Assembly: GCA_029224185.1 (NCBI GenBank)
Contig: JANZKI010000027.1
Span: forward strand, 2,108,001 to 2,172,000
DNA: 64,000 nucleotides
Reading direction: 5' to 3'
Origin: Karalla daura
Lineage: Eukaryota > Chordata > Actinopteri > Chaetodontiformes > Leiognathidae
The position numbers were made by a program, and so were the translations under genes. The notes beneath the pieces were generated by a model. That model was not told the origin of the DNA. It worked only from the letters and a program-made list of their open reading frames with translations, and made no database searches. This document shows positions 49,945-62,518 of the stretch, piece by piece; position 1 is the first letter of the stretch, and each line of letters begins with the position of its first letter.

Positions 49945-50712
49945 AAATGCATTTTCTCAGTTTCGCGTTCGCAGTTCTACAAAAAGGCTCAACTTGGCTG
50001 TCGGAACCCACATGACAGGCATTTTGCTGTGCAGTTGTGGCTAACATGATGCATGTGGTAGAAGAGCTTCTGAAATGCATTTTCCTACAGTTTCACGCTT
50101 GTAGCTCTGTGAAACGGCCGAAATCGGCGTGGTGAAAAAAATACAGGCAATTTGCTGTATAGCAGGGGCCAACTGCTGAATCTTGCAGCAAAAGCTTCTC
50201 AAATGCATTTTCTCAGTTTCGCGTTCGCAGTTCTACAAAAAGGCTCAACTTGGCTGTCGGAACCCACATGACAGGCATTTTGCTGTGCAGTTGTGGCTAA
50301 CATGATGCATGTGGTAGAAGAGCTTCTGAAATGCATTTTCCTACAGTTTCACGCTTGTAGCTCTGTGAAACGGCCGAAATCGGCGTGGTGAAAAAAATAC
50401 AGGCAATTTGCTGTATAGCAGGGGCCAACTGCTGAATCTTGCAGCAAAAGCTTCTCAAATGCATTTTCTCAGTTTCGCGTTCGCAGTTCTACAAAAAGGC
50501 TCAACTTGGCTGTCGGAACCCACATGACAGGCATTTTGCTGTGCAGTTGTGGCTAACATGATGCATGTGGTAGAAGAGCTTCTGAAATGCATTTTCCTAC
50601 AGTTTCACGCTTGTAGCTCTGTGAAACGGCCGAAATCGGCGTGGTGAAAAAAATACAGGCAATTTGCTGTATAGCAGGGGCCAACTGCTGAATCTTGCAG
50701 CAAAAGCTTCTC
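49945..50712. repeat. X monomer triplet closing R3
   Basis: Three consecutive X monomers of 256 bp, all with aaaaaata. This is the first triplet in the window. Confidence 0.9.
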
Positions 50713-51997
50713 AAATGCATTTTCTCAGTTTCGCGTTCGCAGTTCTACAAAAAGGCTCAACTTGGCTGTCGGAACCCACATGACAGGCATTTTGCTGCGC
50801 AGTTGTGGCCAACATGATGCATGTGGTAGAAAGAGCTTCTGAAATGCATTTTCCTAAAGTTTCACGCTCGTAGTTCTGTGAAACGGCCGAAATCGGCGTG
50901 GTGAACACAATACAGGCAATTTGCTGTATAGCAGGGGCCAACTGCCGAATCTTGCAGCAAAAGCTTCTCAAATGCATTTTCTCAGTTTCGCGTTCGCAGT
51001 TCTACAAAAAGGCTCAACTTGGCTGTCGGAACCCACATGACAGGCATTTTGCTGTGCAGTTGTGGCCAACATGATGCATGTGGTAGAAAGAGCTTCTGAA
51101 ATGCATTTTCCTACAGTTTCACACTCGTAGTTCTGTGAAACGGCCGAAATCGGCGTGGTGAACACAATACAGGCAATTTGCTGTATAGCAGGGGCCAACT
51201 GCTGCATCTTGCAGCAAAAGCTTCTCAAATGCATTTTCTCAGTTTCGCGTTCGCAGTTCTACAAAAAGGCTCAACTTGGCTGTCGGAACCCACATGACAG
51301 GCATTTTGCTGCGCAGTTGTGGCCAACATGATGCATGTGGTAGAAAGAGCTTCTGAAATGCATTTTCCTACAGTTTCACGCTCGTAGTTCTGTGAAACGC
51401 CCGAAATCGGCGTGGTGAACACAATACAGGCAATTTGCTGTATAGTAGGGGCCAACTGCTGAATCTTGCAGCAAAAGCTTCTCAAATGCATTTTCTCAGT
51501 TTCGCGTTCGCAGTTCTACAAAAAGGCTCAACTTGGCTGTCGGAACCCACATGACAGGCATTTTGCTGCGCAGTTGTGGCCAACATGATGCATGTGGTAG
51601 AAAGAGCTTCTGAAATGCATTTTCCTACAGTTTCACGCTCGTAGTTCTGTGAAACGGCCGAAATCGGTGTAGTGAACACAATACAGGCAATTTGCTGTAT
51701 AGCAGGGGCCAACTGCTGCATCTTGCAGCAAAAGCTTCTCAAATGCATTTTCTCAGTTTCGCGTTCGCAGTTCTACAAAAAGGCTCAACTTGGCTGTCGG
51801 AACCCACATGACAGGCATTTTGCTGTGCAGTTGTGGCTAACATGATGCATGTGGTAGAAAGAGCTTCTGAAATGCATTTTCCTACAGTTTCACGCTCGTA
51901 GTTCTGTGAAACGGCCGAAATCGGCGTGGTGAACACAATACAGGCAATTTGCTGTATAGCAGGGGCCAACTGCTGAATCTTGCAGCAAAAGCTTCTC

Positions 51998-54050
51998 AAA
52001 TGCATTTTCTCAGTTTCGCGTTCGCAGTTCTACAAAAAGGCTCAACTTGGCTGTCGGAACCCACATGACAGGCATTTTGCTGTGCAGTTGTGGCCAACAT
52101 GATGCATGTGGTAGAAAGAGCTTCTGAAATGCATTTTCCTACAGTTTCACGCTCGTAGTTCTGTGAAACGGCCGAAATCGGCGTGGTGAACACAATACAG
52201 GCAATTTGCTGTATAGCAGGGGCCAACTGCTGAATCTTGCAGCAAAAGCTTCTCAAATGCATTTTCTCAGTTTCGCGTTCGAGTTCTACAAAAAGGCTCA
52301 ACTTGGCTGTCGGAACCCACATGACAGGCATTTTGCTGTGCAGTTGTGGCCAACATGATGCATGTGGTAGAAAGAGCTTCTGAAATGCATTTTCCTACAG
52401 TTTCACGCTCGTAGTTCTGTGAAATGGCCGAAATCGGCGTAGTGAACACAATACAGGCAATTTGCTGTATAGCAGGGGCCAACTGCTGAATCTTGCAGCA
52501 AAAGCTTCTCAAATGCATTTTCTCAGTTTCGCGTTCGCAGTTCTACAAAAAGGCTCAACTTGGCTGTCGGAACCCACATGACAGGCATTTTGCTGTGCAG
52601 TTGTGGCCAACATGATGCATGTGGTAGAAAGAGCTTCTGAAATGCATTTTCCTACAGTTTCACGCTCGTAGTTCTGTGAAACGGCCGAAATCGGCGTGGT
52701 GAACACAATACAGGCAATTTGCTGTATAGCAGGGGCCAACTGCTGAATCTTGCAGCAAAAGCTTCTCAAATGCATTTTCTCAGTTTCGCGTTCGAGTTCT
52801 ACAAAAAGGCTCAACTTGGCTGTCGGAACCCACATGACAGGCATTTTGCTGTGCAGTTGTGGCCAACATGATGCATGTGGTAGAAAGAGCTTCTGAAATG
52901 CATTTTCCTACAGTTTCACGCTCGTAGTTCTGTGAAATGGCCGAAATCGGCGTAGTGAACACAATACAGGCAATTTGCTGTATAGCAGGGGCCAACTGCT
53001 GAATCTTGCAGCAAAAGCTTCTCAAATGCATTTTCTCAGTTTCGCGTTCGCAGTTCTACAAAAAGGCTCAACTTGGCTGTCGGAACCCACATGACAGGCA
53101 TTTTGCTGTGCAGTTGTGGCCAACATGATGCATGTGGTAGAAAGAGCTTCTGAAATGCATTTTCCTAAAGTTTCACGCTCGTAGTTCTGTGAAACGGCCG
53201 AAATCGGCGTGGTGAACACAATACAGGCAATTTGCTGTATAGCAGGGGCCAACTGCCGAATCTTGCAGCAAAAGCTTCTCAAATGCATTTTCTCAGTTTC
53301 GCGTTCGCAGTTCTACAAAAAGGCTCAACTTGGCTGTCGGAACCCACATGACAGGCATTTTGCTGCGCAGTTGTGGCCAACATGATGCATGTGGTAGAAA
53401 GAGCTTCTGAAATGCATTTTCCTACAGTTTCACGCTCGTAGTTCTGTGAAACGGCCGAAATCGGCGTGGTGAACACAATACAGGCAATTTGCTGTATAGC
53501 AGGGGCCAACTGCTGAATCTTGCAGCAAAAGCTTCTCAAATGCATTTTCTCAGTTTCGCGTTCGAGTTCTACAAAAAGGCTCAACTTGGCTGTCGGAACC
53601 CACATGACAGGCATTTTGCTGTGCAGTTGTGGCTAACATGATGCATGTGGTAGAAAGAGCTTCTGAAATGCATTTTCCTACAGTTTCACGCTCGTAGTTC
53701 TGTGAAATGGCCGAAATCGGCGTAGTGAACACAATACAGGCAATTTGCTGTATAGCAGGGGCCAACTGCTGAATCTTGCAGCAAAAGCTTCTCAAATGCA
53801 TTTTCTCAGTTTCGCGTTCGCAGTTCTACAAAAAGGCTCAACTTGGCTGTCGGAACCCACATGACAGGCATTTTGCTGCGCAGTTGTGGCCAACATGATG
53901 CATGTGGTAGAAAGAGCTTCTGAAATGCATTTTCCTAAAGTTTCACGCTCGTAGTTCTGTGAAACGGCCGAAATCGGCGTGGTGAACACAATACAGGCAA
54001 TTTGCTGTATAGCAGGGGCCAACTGCCGAATCTTGCAGCAAAAGCTTCTC
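51998..54050. repeat. N-Y pair plus N-Y-S trimer pair in R4
   Basis: An N-Y dimer (513 bp) at 51998-52510 is followed by two N-Y-S trimers starting at 52511 and 53281. The additional N-Y dimer is what makes R4 and R5 18-mers. Confidence 0.8.
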
Positions 54051-54564
54051 AAATGCATTTTCTCAGTTTCGCGTTCGCAGTTCTACAAAAAGGCTCAACT
54101 TGGCTGTCGGAACCCACATGACAGGCATTTTGCTGCGCAGTTGTGGCCAACATGATGCATGTGGTAGAAAGAGCTTCTGAAATGCATTTTCCTACAGTTT
54201 CACGCTCGTAGTTCTGTGAAACGGCCGAAATTGGCGTGGTGAACACAATACAGGCAATTTGCTGTATAGCAGGGGCCAACTGCTGAATCTTGCAGCAAAA
54301 GCTTCTCAAATGCATTTTCTCAGTTTCGCGTTCGCAGTTCTACAAAAAGGCTCAACTTGGCTGTCGGAACCCACATGACAGGCATTTTGCTGCGCAGTTG
54401 TGGCCAACATGATGCATGTGGTAGAAAGAGCTTCTGAAATGCATTTTCCTACAGTTTCACGCTTGTAGTTCTGTGAAACGGCCGAAATTGGCGTGGTGAA
54501 CACAATACAGGCAATTTGCTGTATAGCAGGGGCCAACTGCTGAATCTTGCAGCAAAAGCTTCTC

Positions 54565-55332
54565 AAATGCATTTTCTCAGTTTCGCGTTCGCAGTTCTAC
54601 AAAAAGGCTCAACTTGGCTGTCGGAACCCACATGACAGGCATTTTGCTGTGCAGTTGTGGCTAACATGATGCATGTGGTAGAAGAGCTTCTGAAATGCAT
54701 TTTCCTACAGTTTCACGCTTGTAGCTCTGTGAAACGGCCGAAATCGGCGTGGTGAAAAAAATACAGGCAATTTGCTGTATAGCAGGGGCCAACTGCTGAA
54801 TCTTGCAGCAAAAGCTTCTCAAATGCATTTTCTCAGTTTCGCGTTCGCAGTTCTACAAAAAGGCTCAACTTGGCTGTCGGAACCCACATGACAGGCATTT
54901 TGCTGTGCAGTTGTGGCTAACATGATGCATGTGGTAGAAGAGCTTCTGAAATGCATTTTCCTACAGTTTCACGCTTGTAGCTCTGTGAAACGGCCGAAAT
55001 CGGCGTGGTGAAAAAAATACAGGCAATTTGCTGTATAGCAGGGGCCAACTGCTGAATCTTGCAGCAAAAGCTTCTCAAATGCATTTTCTCAGTTTCGCGT
55101 TCGCAGTTCTACAAAAAGGCTCAACTTGGCTGTCGGAACCCACATGACAGGCATTTTGCTGTGCAGTTGTGGCTAACATGATGCATGTGGTAGAAGAGCT
55201 TCTGAAATGCATTTTCCTACAGTTTCACGCTTGTAGCTCTGTGAAACGGCCGAAATCGGCGTGGTGAAAAAAATACAGGCAATTTGCTGTATAGCAGGGG
55301 CCAACTGCTGAATCTTGCAGCAAAAGCTTCTC
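54565..55332. repeat. X monomer triplet closing R4
   Basis: Same as the R3 triplet, displaced by 4620 bp. Confidence 0.9.
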
Positions 55333-56617
55333 AAATGCATTTTCTCAGTTTCGCGTTCGCAGTTCTACAAAAAGGCTCAACTTGGCTGTCGGAACCCACA
55401 TGACAGGCATTTTGCTGCGCAGTTGTGGCCAACATGATGCATGTGGTAGAAAGAGCTTCTGAAATGCATTTTCCTAAAGTTTCACGCTCGTAGTTCTGTG
55501 AAACGGCCGAAATCGGCGTGGTGAACACAATACAGGCAATTTGCTGTATAGCAGGGGCCAACTGCCGAATCTTGCAGCAAAAGCTTCTCAAATGCATTTT
55601 CTCAGTTTCGCGTTCGCAGTTCTACAAAAAGGCTCAACTTGGCTGTCGGAACCCACATGACAGGCATTTTGCTGTGCAGTTGTGGCCAACATGATGCATG
55701 TGGTAGAAAGAGCTTCTGAAATGCATTTTCCTACAGTTTCACACTCGTAGTTCTGTGAAACGGCCGAAATCGGCGTGGTGAACACAATACAGGCAATTTG
55801 CTGTATAGCAGGGGCCAACTGCTGCATCTTGCAGCAAAAGCTTCTCAAATGCATTTTCTCAGTTTCGCGTTCGCAGTTCTACAAAAAGGCTCAACTTGGC
55901 TGTCGGAACCCACATGACAGGCATTTTGCTGCGCAGTTGTGGCCAACATGATGCATGTGGTAGAAAGAGCTTCTGAAATGCATTTTCCTACAGTTTCACG
56001 CTCGTAGTTCTGTGAAACGCCCGAAATCGGCGTGGTGAACACAATACAGGCAATTTGCTGTATAGTAGGGGCCAACTGCTGAATCTTGCAGCAAAAGCTT
56101 CTCAAATGCATTTTCTCAGTTTCGCGTTCGCAGTTCTACAAAAAGGCTCAACTTGGCTGTCGGAACCCACATGACAGGCATTTTGCTGCGCAGTTGTGGC
56201 CAACATGATGCATGTGGTAGAAAGAGCTTCTGAAATGCATTTTCCTACAGTTTCACGCTCGTAGTTCTGTGAAACGGCCGAAATCGGTGTAGTGAACACA
56301 ATACAGGCAATTTGCTGTATAGCAGGGGCCAACTGCTGCATCTTGCAGCAAAAGCTTCTCAAATGCATTTTCTCAGTTTCGCGTTCGCAGTTCTACAAAA
56401 AGGCTCAACTTGGCTGTCGGAACCCACATGACAGGCATTTTGCTGTGCAGTTGTGGCTAACATGATGCATGTGGTAGAAAGAGCTTCTGAAATGCATTTT
56501 CCTACAGTTTCACGCTCGTAGTTCTGTGAAACGGCCGAAATCGGCGTGGTGAACACAATACAGGCAATTTGCTGTATAGCAGGGGCCAACTGCTGAATCT
56601 TGCAGCAAAAGCTTCTC

Positions 56618-58670
56618 AAATGCATTTTCTCAGTTTCGCGTTCGCAGTTCTACAAAAAGGCTCAACTTGGCTGTCGGAACCCACATGACAGGCATTTTGC
56701 TGTGCAGTTGTGGCCAACATGATGCATGTGGTAGAAAGAGCTTCTGAAATGCATTTTCCTACAGTTTCACGCTCGTAGTTCTGTGAAACGGCCGAAATCG
56801 GCGTGGTGAACACAATACAGGCAATTTGCTGTATAGCAGGGGCCAACTGCTGAATCTTGCAGCAAAAGCTTCTCAAATGCATTTTCTCAGTTTCGCGTTC
56901 GAGTTCTACAAAAAGGCTCAACTTGGCTGTCGGAACCCACATGACAGGCATTTTGCTGTGCAGTTGTGGCCAACATGATGCATGTGGTAGAAAGAGCTTC
57001 TGAAATGCATTTTCCTACAGTTTCACGCTCGTAGTTCTGTGAAATGGCCGAAATCGGCGTAGTGAACACAATACAGGCAATTTGCTGTATAGCAGGGGCC
57101 AACTGCTGAATCTTGCAGCAAAAGCTTCTCAAATGCATTTTCTCAGTTTCGCGTTCGCAGTTCTACAAAAAGGCTCAACTTGGCTGTCGGAACCCACATG
57201 ACAGGCATTTTGCTGTGCAGTTGTGGCCAACATGATGCATGTGGTAGAAAGAGCTTCTGAAATGCATTTTCCTACAGTTTCACGCTCGTAGTTCTGTGAA
57301 ACGGCCGAAATCGGCGTGGTGAACACAATACAGGCAATTTGCTGTATAGCAGGGGCCAACTGCTGAATCTTGCAGCAAAAGCTTCTCAAATGCATTTTCT
57401 CAGTTTCGCGTTCGAGTTCTACAAAAAGGCTCAACTTGGCTGTCGGAACCCACATGACAGGCATTTTGCTGTGCAGTTGTGGCCAACATGATGCATGTGG
57501 TAGAAAGAGCTTCTGAAATGCATTTTCCTACAGTTTCACGCTCGTAGTTCTGTGAAATGGCCGAAATCGGCGTAGTGAACACAATACAGGCAATTTGCTG
57601 TATAGCAGGGGCCAACTGCTGAATCTTGCAGCAAAAGCTTCTCAAATGCATTTTCTCAGTTTCGCGTTCGCAGTTCTACAAAAAGGCTCAACTTGGCTGT
57701 CGGAACCCACATGACAGGCATTTTGCTGTGCAGTTGTGGCCAACATGATGCATGTGGTAGAAAGAGCTTCTGAAATGCATTTTCCTAAAGTTTCACGCTC
57801 GTAGTTCTGTGAAACGGCCGAAATCGGCGTGGTGAACACAATACAGGCAATTTGCTGTATAGCAGGGGCCAACTGCCGAATCTTGCAGCAAAAGCTTCTC
57901 AAATGCATTTTCTCAGTTTCGCGTTCGCAGTTCTACAAAAAGGCTCAACTTGGCTGTCGGAACCCACATGACAGGCATTTTGCTGCGCAGTTGTGGCCAA
58001 CATGATGCATGTGGTAGAAAGAGCTTCTGAAATGCATTTTCCTACAGTTTCACGCTCGTAGTTCTGTGAAACGGCCGAAATCGGCGTGGTGAACACAATA
58101 CAGGCAATTTGCTGTATAGCAGGGGCCAACTGCTGAATCTTGCAGCAAAAGCTTCTCAAATGCATTTTCTCAGTTTCGCGTTCGAGTTCTACAAAAAGGC
58201 TCAACTTGGCTGTCGGAACCCACATGACAGGCATTTTGCTGTGCAGTTGTGGCTAACATGATGCATGTGGTAGAAAGAGCTTCTGAAATGCATTTTCCTA
58301 CAGTTTCACGCTCGTAGTTCTGTGAAATGGCCGAAATCGGCGTAGTGAACACAATACAGGCAATTTGCTGTATAGCAGGGGCCAACTGCTGAATCTTGCA
58401 GCAAAAGCTTCTCAAATGCATTTTCTCAGTTTCGCGTTCGCAGTTCTACAAAAAGGCTCAACTTGGCTGTCGGAACCCACATGACAGGCATTTTGCTGCG
58501 CAGTTGTGGCCAACATGATGCATGTGGTAGAAAGAGCTTCTGAAATGCATTTTCCTAAAGTTTCACGCTCGTAGTTCTGTGAAACGGCCGAAATCGGCGT
58601 GGTGAACACAATACAGGCAATTTGCTGTATAGCAGGGGCCAACTGCCGAATCTTGCAGCAAAAGCTTCTC
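56618..58670. repeat. N-Y pair plus N-Y-S trimer pair in R5
   Basis: This is the same arrangement as in R4, displaced by 4620 bp. The Y monomers lie at 56875, 57388 and 58158. Confidence 0.8.
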
Positions 58671-59184
58671 AAATGCATTTTCTCAGTTTCGCGTTCGCAG
58701 TTCTACAAAAAGGCTCAACTTGGCTGTCGGAACCCACATGACAGGCATTTTGCTGCGCAGTTGTGGCCAACATGATGCATGTGGTAGAAAGAGCTTCTGA
58801 AATGCATTTTCCTACAGTTTCACGCTCGTAGTTCTGTGAAACGGCCGAAATTGGCGTGGTGAACACAATACAGGCAATTTGCTGTATAGCAGGGGCCAAC
58901 TGCTGAATCTTGCAGCAAAAGCTTCTCAAATGCATTTTCTCAGTTTCGCGTTCGCAGTTCTACAAAAAGGCTCAACTTGGCTGTCGGAACCCACATGACA
59001 GGCATTTTGCTGCGCAGTTGTGGCCAACATGATGCATGTGGTAGAAAGAGCTTCTGAAATGCATTTTCCTACAGTTTCACGCTTGTAGTTCTGTGAAACG
59101 GCCGAAATTGGCGTGGTGAACACAATACAGGCAATTTGCTGTATAGCAGGGGCCAACTGCTGAATCTTGCAGCAAAAGCTTCTC

Positions 59185-59952
59185 AAATGCATTTTCTCAG
59201 TTTCGCGTTCGCAGTTCTACAAAAAGGCTCAACTTGGCTGTCGGAACCCACATGACAGGCATTTTGCTGTGCAGTTGTGGCTAACATGATGCATGTGGTA
59301 GAAGAGCTTCTGAAATGCATTTTCCTACAGTTTCACGCTTGTAGCTCTGTGAAACGGCCGAAATCGGCGTGGTGAAAAAAATACAGGCAATTTGCTGTAT
59401 AGCAGGGGCCAACTGCTGAATCTTGCAGCAAAAGCTTCTCAAATGCATTTTCTCAGTTTCGCGTTCGCAGTTCTACAAAAAGGCTCAACTTGGCTGTCGG
59501 AACCCACATGACAGGCATTTTGCTGTGCAGTTGTGGCTAACATGATGCATGTGGTAGAAGAGCTTCTGAAATGCATTTTCCTACAGTTTCACGCTTGTAG
59601 CTCTGTGAAACGGCCGAAATCGGCGTGGTGAAAAAAATACAGGCAATTTGCTGTATAGCAGGGGCCAACTGCTGAATCTTGCAGCAAAAGCTTCTCAAAT
59701 GCATTTTCTCAGTTTCGCGTTCGCAGTTCTACAAAAAGGCTCAACTTGGCTGTCGGAACCCACATGACAGGCATTTTGCTGTGCAGTTGTGGCTAACATG
59801 ATGCATGTGGTAGAAGAGCTTCTGAAATGCATTTTCCTACAGTTTCACGCTTGTAGCTCTGTGAAACGGCCGAAATCGGCGTGGTGAAAAAAATACAGGC
59901 AATTTGCTGTATAGCAGGGGCCAACTGCTGAATCTTGCAGCAAAAGCTTCTC
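59185..59952. repeat. X monomer triplet closing R5
   Basis: Third triplet at the 4620-bp spacing. It is followed by a Y monomer instead of S. Confidence 0.9.
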
Positions 59953-61490
59953 AAATGCATTTTCTCAGTTTCGCGTTCGAGTTCTACAAAAAGGCTCAAC
60001 TTGGCTGTCGGAACCCACATGACAGGCATTTTGCTGTGCAGTTGTGGCCAACATGATGCATGTGGTAGAAAGAGCTTCTGAAATGCATTTTCCTACAGTT
60101 TCACGCTCGTAGTTCTGTGAAATGGCCGAAATCGGCGTAGTGAACACAATACAGGCAATTTGCTGTATAGCAGGGGCCAACTGCTGAATCTTGCAGCAAA
60201 AGCTTCTCAAATGCATTTTCTCAGTTTCGCGTTCGCAGTTCTACAAAAAGGCTCAACTTGGCTGTCGGAACCCACATGACAGGCATTTTGCTGTGCAGTT
60301 GTGGCCAACATGATGCATGTGGTAGAAAGAGCTTCTGAAATGCATTTTCCTAAAGTTTCACGCTCGTAGTTCTGTGAAACGGCCGAAATCGGCGTGGTGA
60401 ACACAATACAGGCAATTTGCTGTATAGCAGGGGCCAACTGCCGAATCTTGCAGCAAAAGCTTCTCAAATGCATTTTCTCAGTTTCGCGTTCGCAGTTCTA
60501 CAAAAAGGCTCAACTTGGCTGTCGGAACCCACATGACAGGCATTTTGCTGCGCAGTTGTGGCCAACATGATGCATGTGGTAGAAAGAGCTTCTGAAATGC
60601 ATTTTCCTACAGTTTCACGCTTGTAGTTCTGTGAAACGGCCGAAATTGGCGTGGTGAACACAATACAGGCAATTTGCTGTATAGCAGGGGCCAACTGCTG
60701 AATCTTGCAGCAAAAGCTTCTCAAATGCATTTTCTCAGTTTCGCGTTCGCAGTTCTACAAAAAGGCTCAACTTGGCTGTCGGAACCCACATGACAGGCAT
60801 TTTGCTGTGCAGTTGTGGCTAACATGATGCATGTGGTAGAAGAGCTTCTGAAATGCATTTTCCTACAGTTTCACGCTTGTAGCTCTGTGAAACGGCCGAA
60901 ATCGGCGTGGTGAAAAAAATACAGGCAATTTGCTGTATAGCAGGGGCCAACTGCTGAATCTTGCAGCAAAAGCTTCTCAAATGCATTTTCTCAGTTTCGC
61001 GTTCGCAGTTCTACAAAAAGGCTCAACTTGGCTGTCGGAACCCACATGACAGGCATTTTGCTGTGCAGTTGTGGCTAACATGATGCATGTGGTAGAAGAG
61101 CTTCTGAAATGCATTTTCCTACAGTTTCACGCTTGTAGCTCTGTGAAACGGCCGAAATCGGCGTGGTGAAAAAAATACAGGCAATTTGCTGTATAGCAGG
61201 GGCCAACTGCTGAATCTTGCAGCAAAAGCTTCTCAAATGCATTTTCTCAGTTTCGCGTTCGCAGTTCTACAAAAAGGCTCAACTTGGCTGTCGGAACCCA
61301 CATGACAGGCATTTTGCTGTGCAGTTGTGGCTAACATGATGCATGTGGTAGAAGAGCTTCTGAAATGCATTTTCCTACAGTTTCACGCTTGTAGCTCTGT
61401 GAAACGGCCGAAATCGGCGTGGTGAAAAAAATACAGGCAATTTGCTGTATAGCAGGGGCCAACTGCTGAATCTTGCAGCAAAAGCTTCTC
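59953..61490. repeat. Truncated HOR copy R6, 6-mer (1538 bp)
   Basis: Order Y-S-T-X-X-X. The S-E-G-M-N opening is missing: the X triplet of R5 joins directly to a Y monomer, and S passes to T without the intervening N. Exchange between out-of-register HOR copies would produce both joins. Confidence 0.8.
60723..61490. repeat. X monomer triplet closing R6
   Basis: Three X monomers, 1538 bp from the previous triplet because R6 is truncated. Confidence 0.9.
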
Positions 61491-61747
61491 AAATGCATTT
61501 TCTCAGTTTCGCGTTCGCAGTTCTACAAAAAGGCTCAACTTGGCTGTCGGAACCCACATGACAGGCATTTTGCTGCGCAGTTGTGGCCAACATGATGCAT
61601 GTGGTAGAAAGAGCTTCTGAAATGCATTTTCCTAAAGTTTCACGCTCGTAGTTCTGTGAAACGGCCGAAATCGGCGTGGTGAACACAATACAGGCAATTT
61701 GCTGTATAGCAGGGGCCAACTGCCGAATCTTGCAGCAAAAGCTTCTC

Positions 61748-62004
61748 AAATGCATTTTCTCAGTTTCGCGTTCGCAGTTCTACAAAAAGGCTCAACTTGG
61801 CTGTCGGAACCCACATGACAGGCATTTTGCTGTGCAGTTGTGGCCAACATGATGCATGTGGTAGAAAGAGCTTCTGAAATGCATTTTCCTACAGTTTCAC
61901 ACTCGTAGTTCTGTGAAACGGCCGAAATCGGCGTGGTGAACACAATACAGGCAATTTGCTGTATAGCAGGGGCTAACTGCTGAATCTTGCAGCAAAAGCT
62001 TCTC
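61748..62004. repeat. Chimeric monomer: E start joined to G end
   Basis: The left part is E-type (tgtgcag in half A, tcacactcg at 61898, tagcagg), but the end reads ctgaatc as in G rather than the ctgcatc of E. The next monomer is M, so G as such is missing. The exchange lies between about 61900 and 61982. Confidence 0.7.
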
Positions 62005-62261
62005 AAATGCATTTTCTCAGTTTCGCGTTCGCAGTTCTACAAAAAGGCTCAACTTGGCTGTCGGAACCCACATGACAGGCATTTTGCTGCGCAGTTGTGG
62101 CCAACATGATGCATGTGGTAGAAAGAGCTTCTGAAATGCATTTTCCTACAGTTTCACGCTCGTAGTTCTGTGAAACGGCCGAAATCGGTGTAGTGAACAC
62201 AATACAGGCAATTTGCTGTATAGCAGGGGTCAACTGCTGCATCTTGCAGCAAAAGCTTCTC

Positions 62262-62518
62262 AAATGCATTTTCTCAGTTTCGCGTTCGCAGTTCTACAAA
62301 AAGGCTCAACTTGGCTGTCGGAACCCACATGACAGGCATTTTGCTGTGCAGTTGTGGCTAACATGATGCATGTGGTAGAAAGAGCTTCTGAAATGCATTT
62401 TCCTACAGGTTCACGCTTGTAGTTCTGTGAAACGGCCGAAATTGGCGTGGTGAACACAATACAGGCAATTTGCTGTATAGCAGGGGCCAACTGCTGAATC
62501 TTGCAGCAAAAGCTTCTC
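62262..62518. repeat. Chimeric monomer: N half A joined to K half B
   Basis: Half A has ggctaac (near 62347), as in the N monomer that follows M in R1-R5. Half B has acaggttcacgcttg (near 62405), as in K. In R1-R3 these marks sit in two successive monomers, so one monomer length was lost between about 62348 and 62408. Confidence 0.75.

Larger units (their letters stand above)
46349..50712. repeat. HOR copy R3, 17-mer (4364 bp)
   Basis: Order S-E-G-M-N-K-N-Y-S-N-Y-S-N-T-X-X-X. From about 47.83 kb it matches R4 at offset 4620. Before that point the K monomer (acaggttcacgcttg near 47777) has no equivalent in R4. The X cluster has grown from two members in R1 and R2 to three. Confidence 0.88.
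50713..55332. repeat. HOR copy R4, 18-mer (4620 bp)
   Basis: Order S-E-G-M-N-N-Y-N-Y-S-N-Y-S-N-T-X-X-X. Relative to R3 it lacks K and has an additional N-Y pair: 4364 - 257 + 513 = 4620. Every 60-base line that I compared with R5, 4620 bp to the right, was identical. Confidence 0.9.
55333..59952. repeat. HOR copy R5, 18-mer (4620 bp)
   Basis: It has the same 18-monomer order as R4 and was identical in all lines compared. The match breaks at about 59980, where the next monomer is Y (ttcgag) rather than S. R4 and R5 are the youngest duplication visible in the window. Confidence 0.9.
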
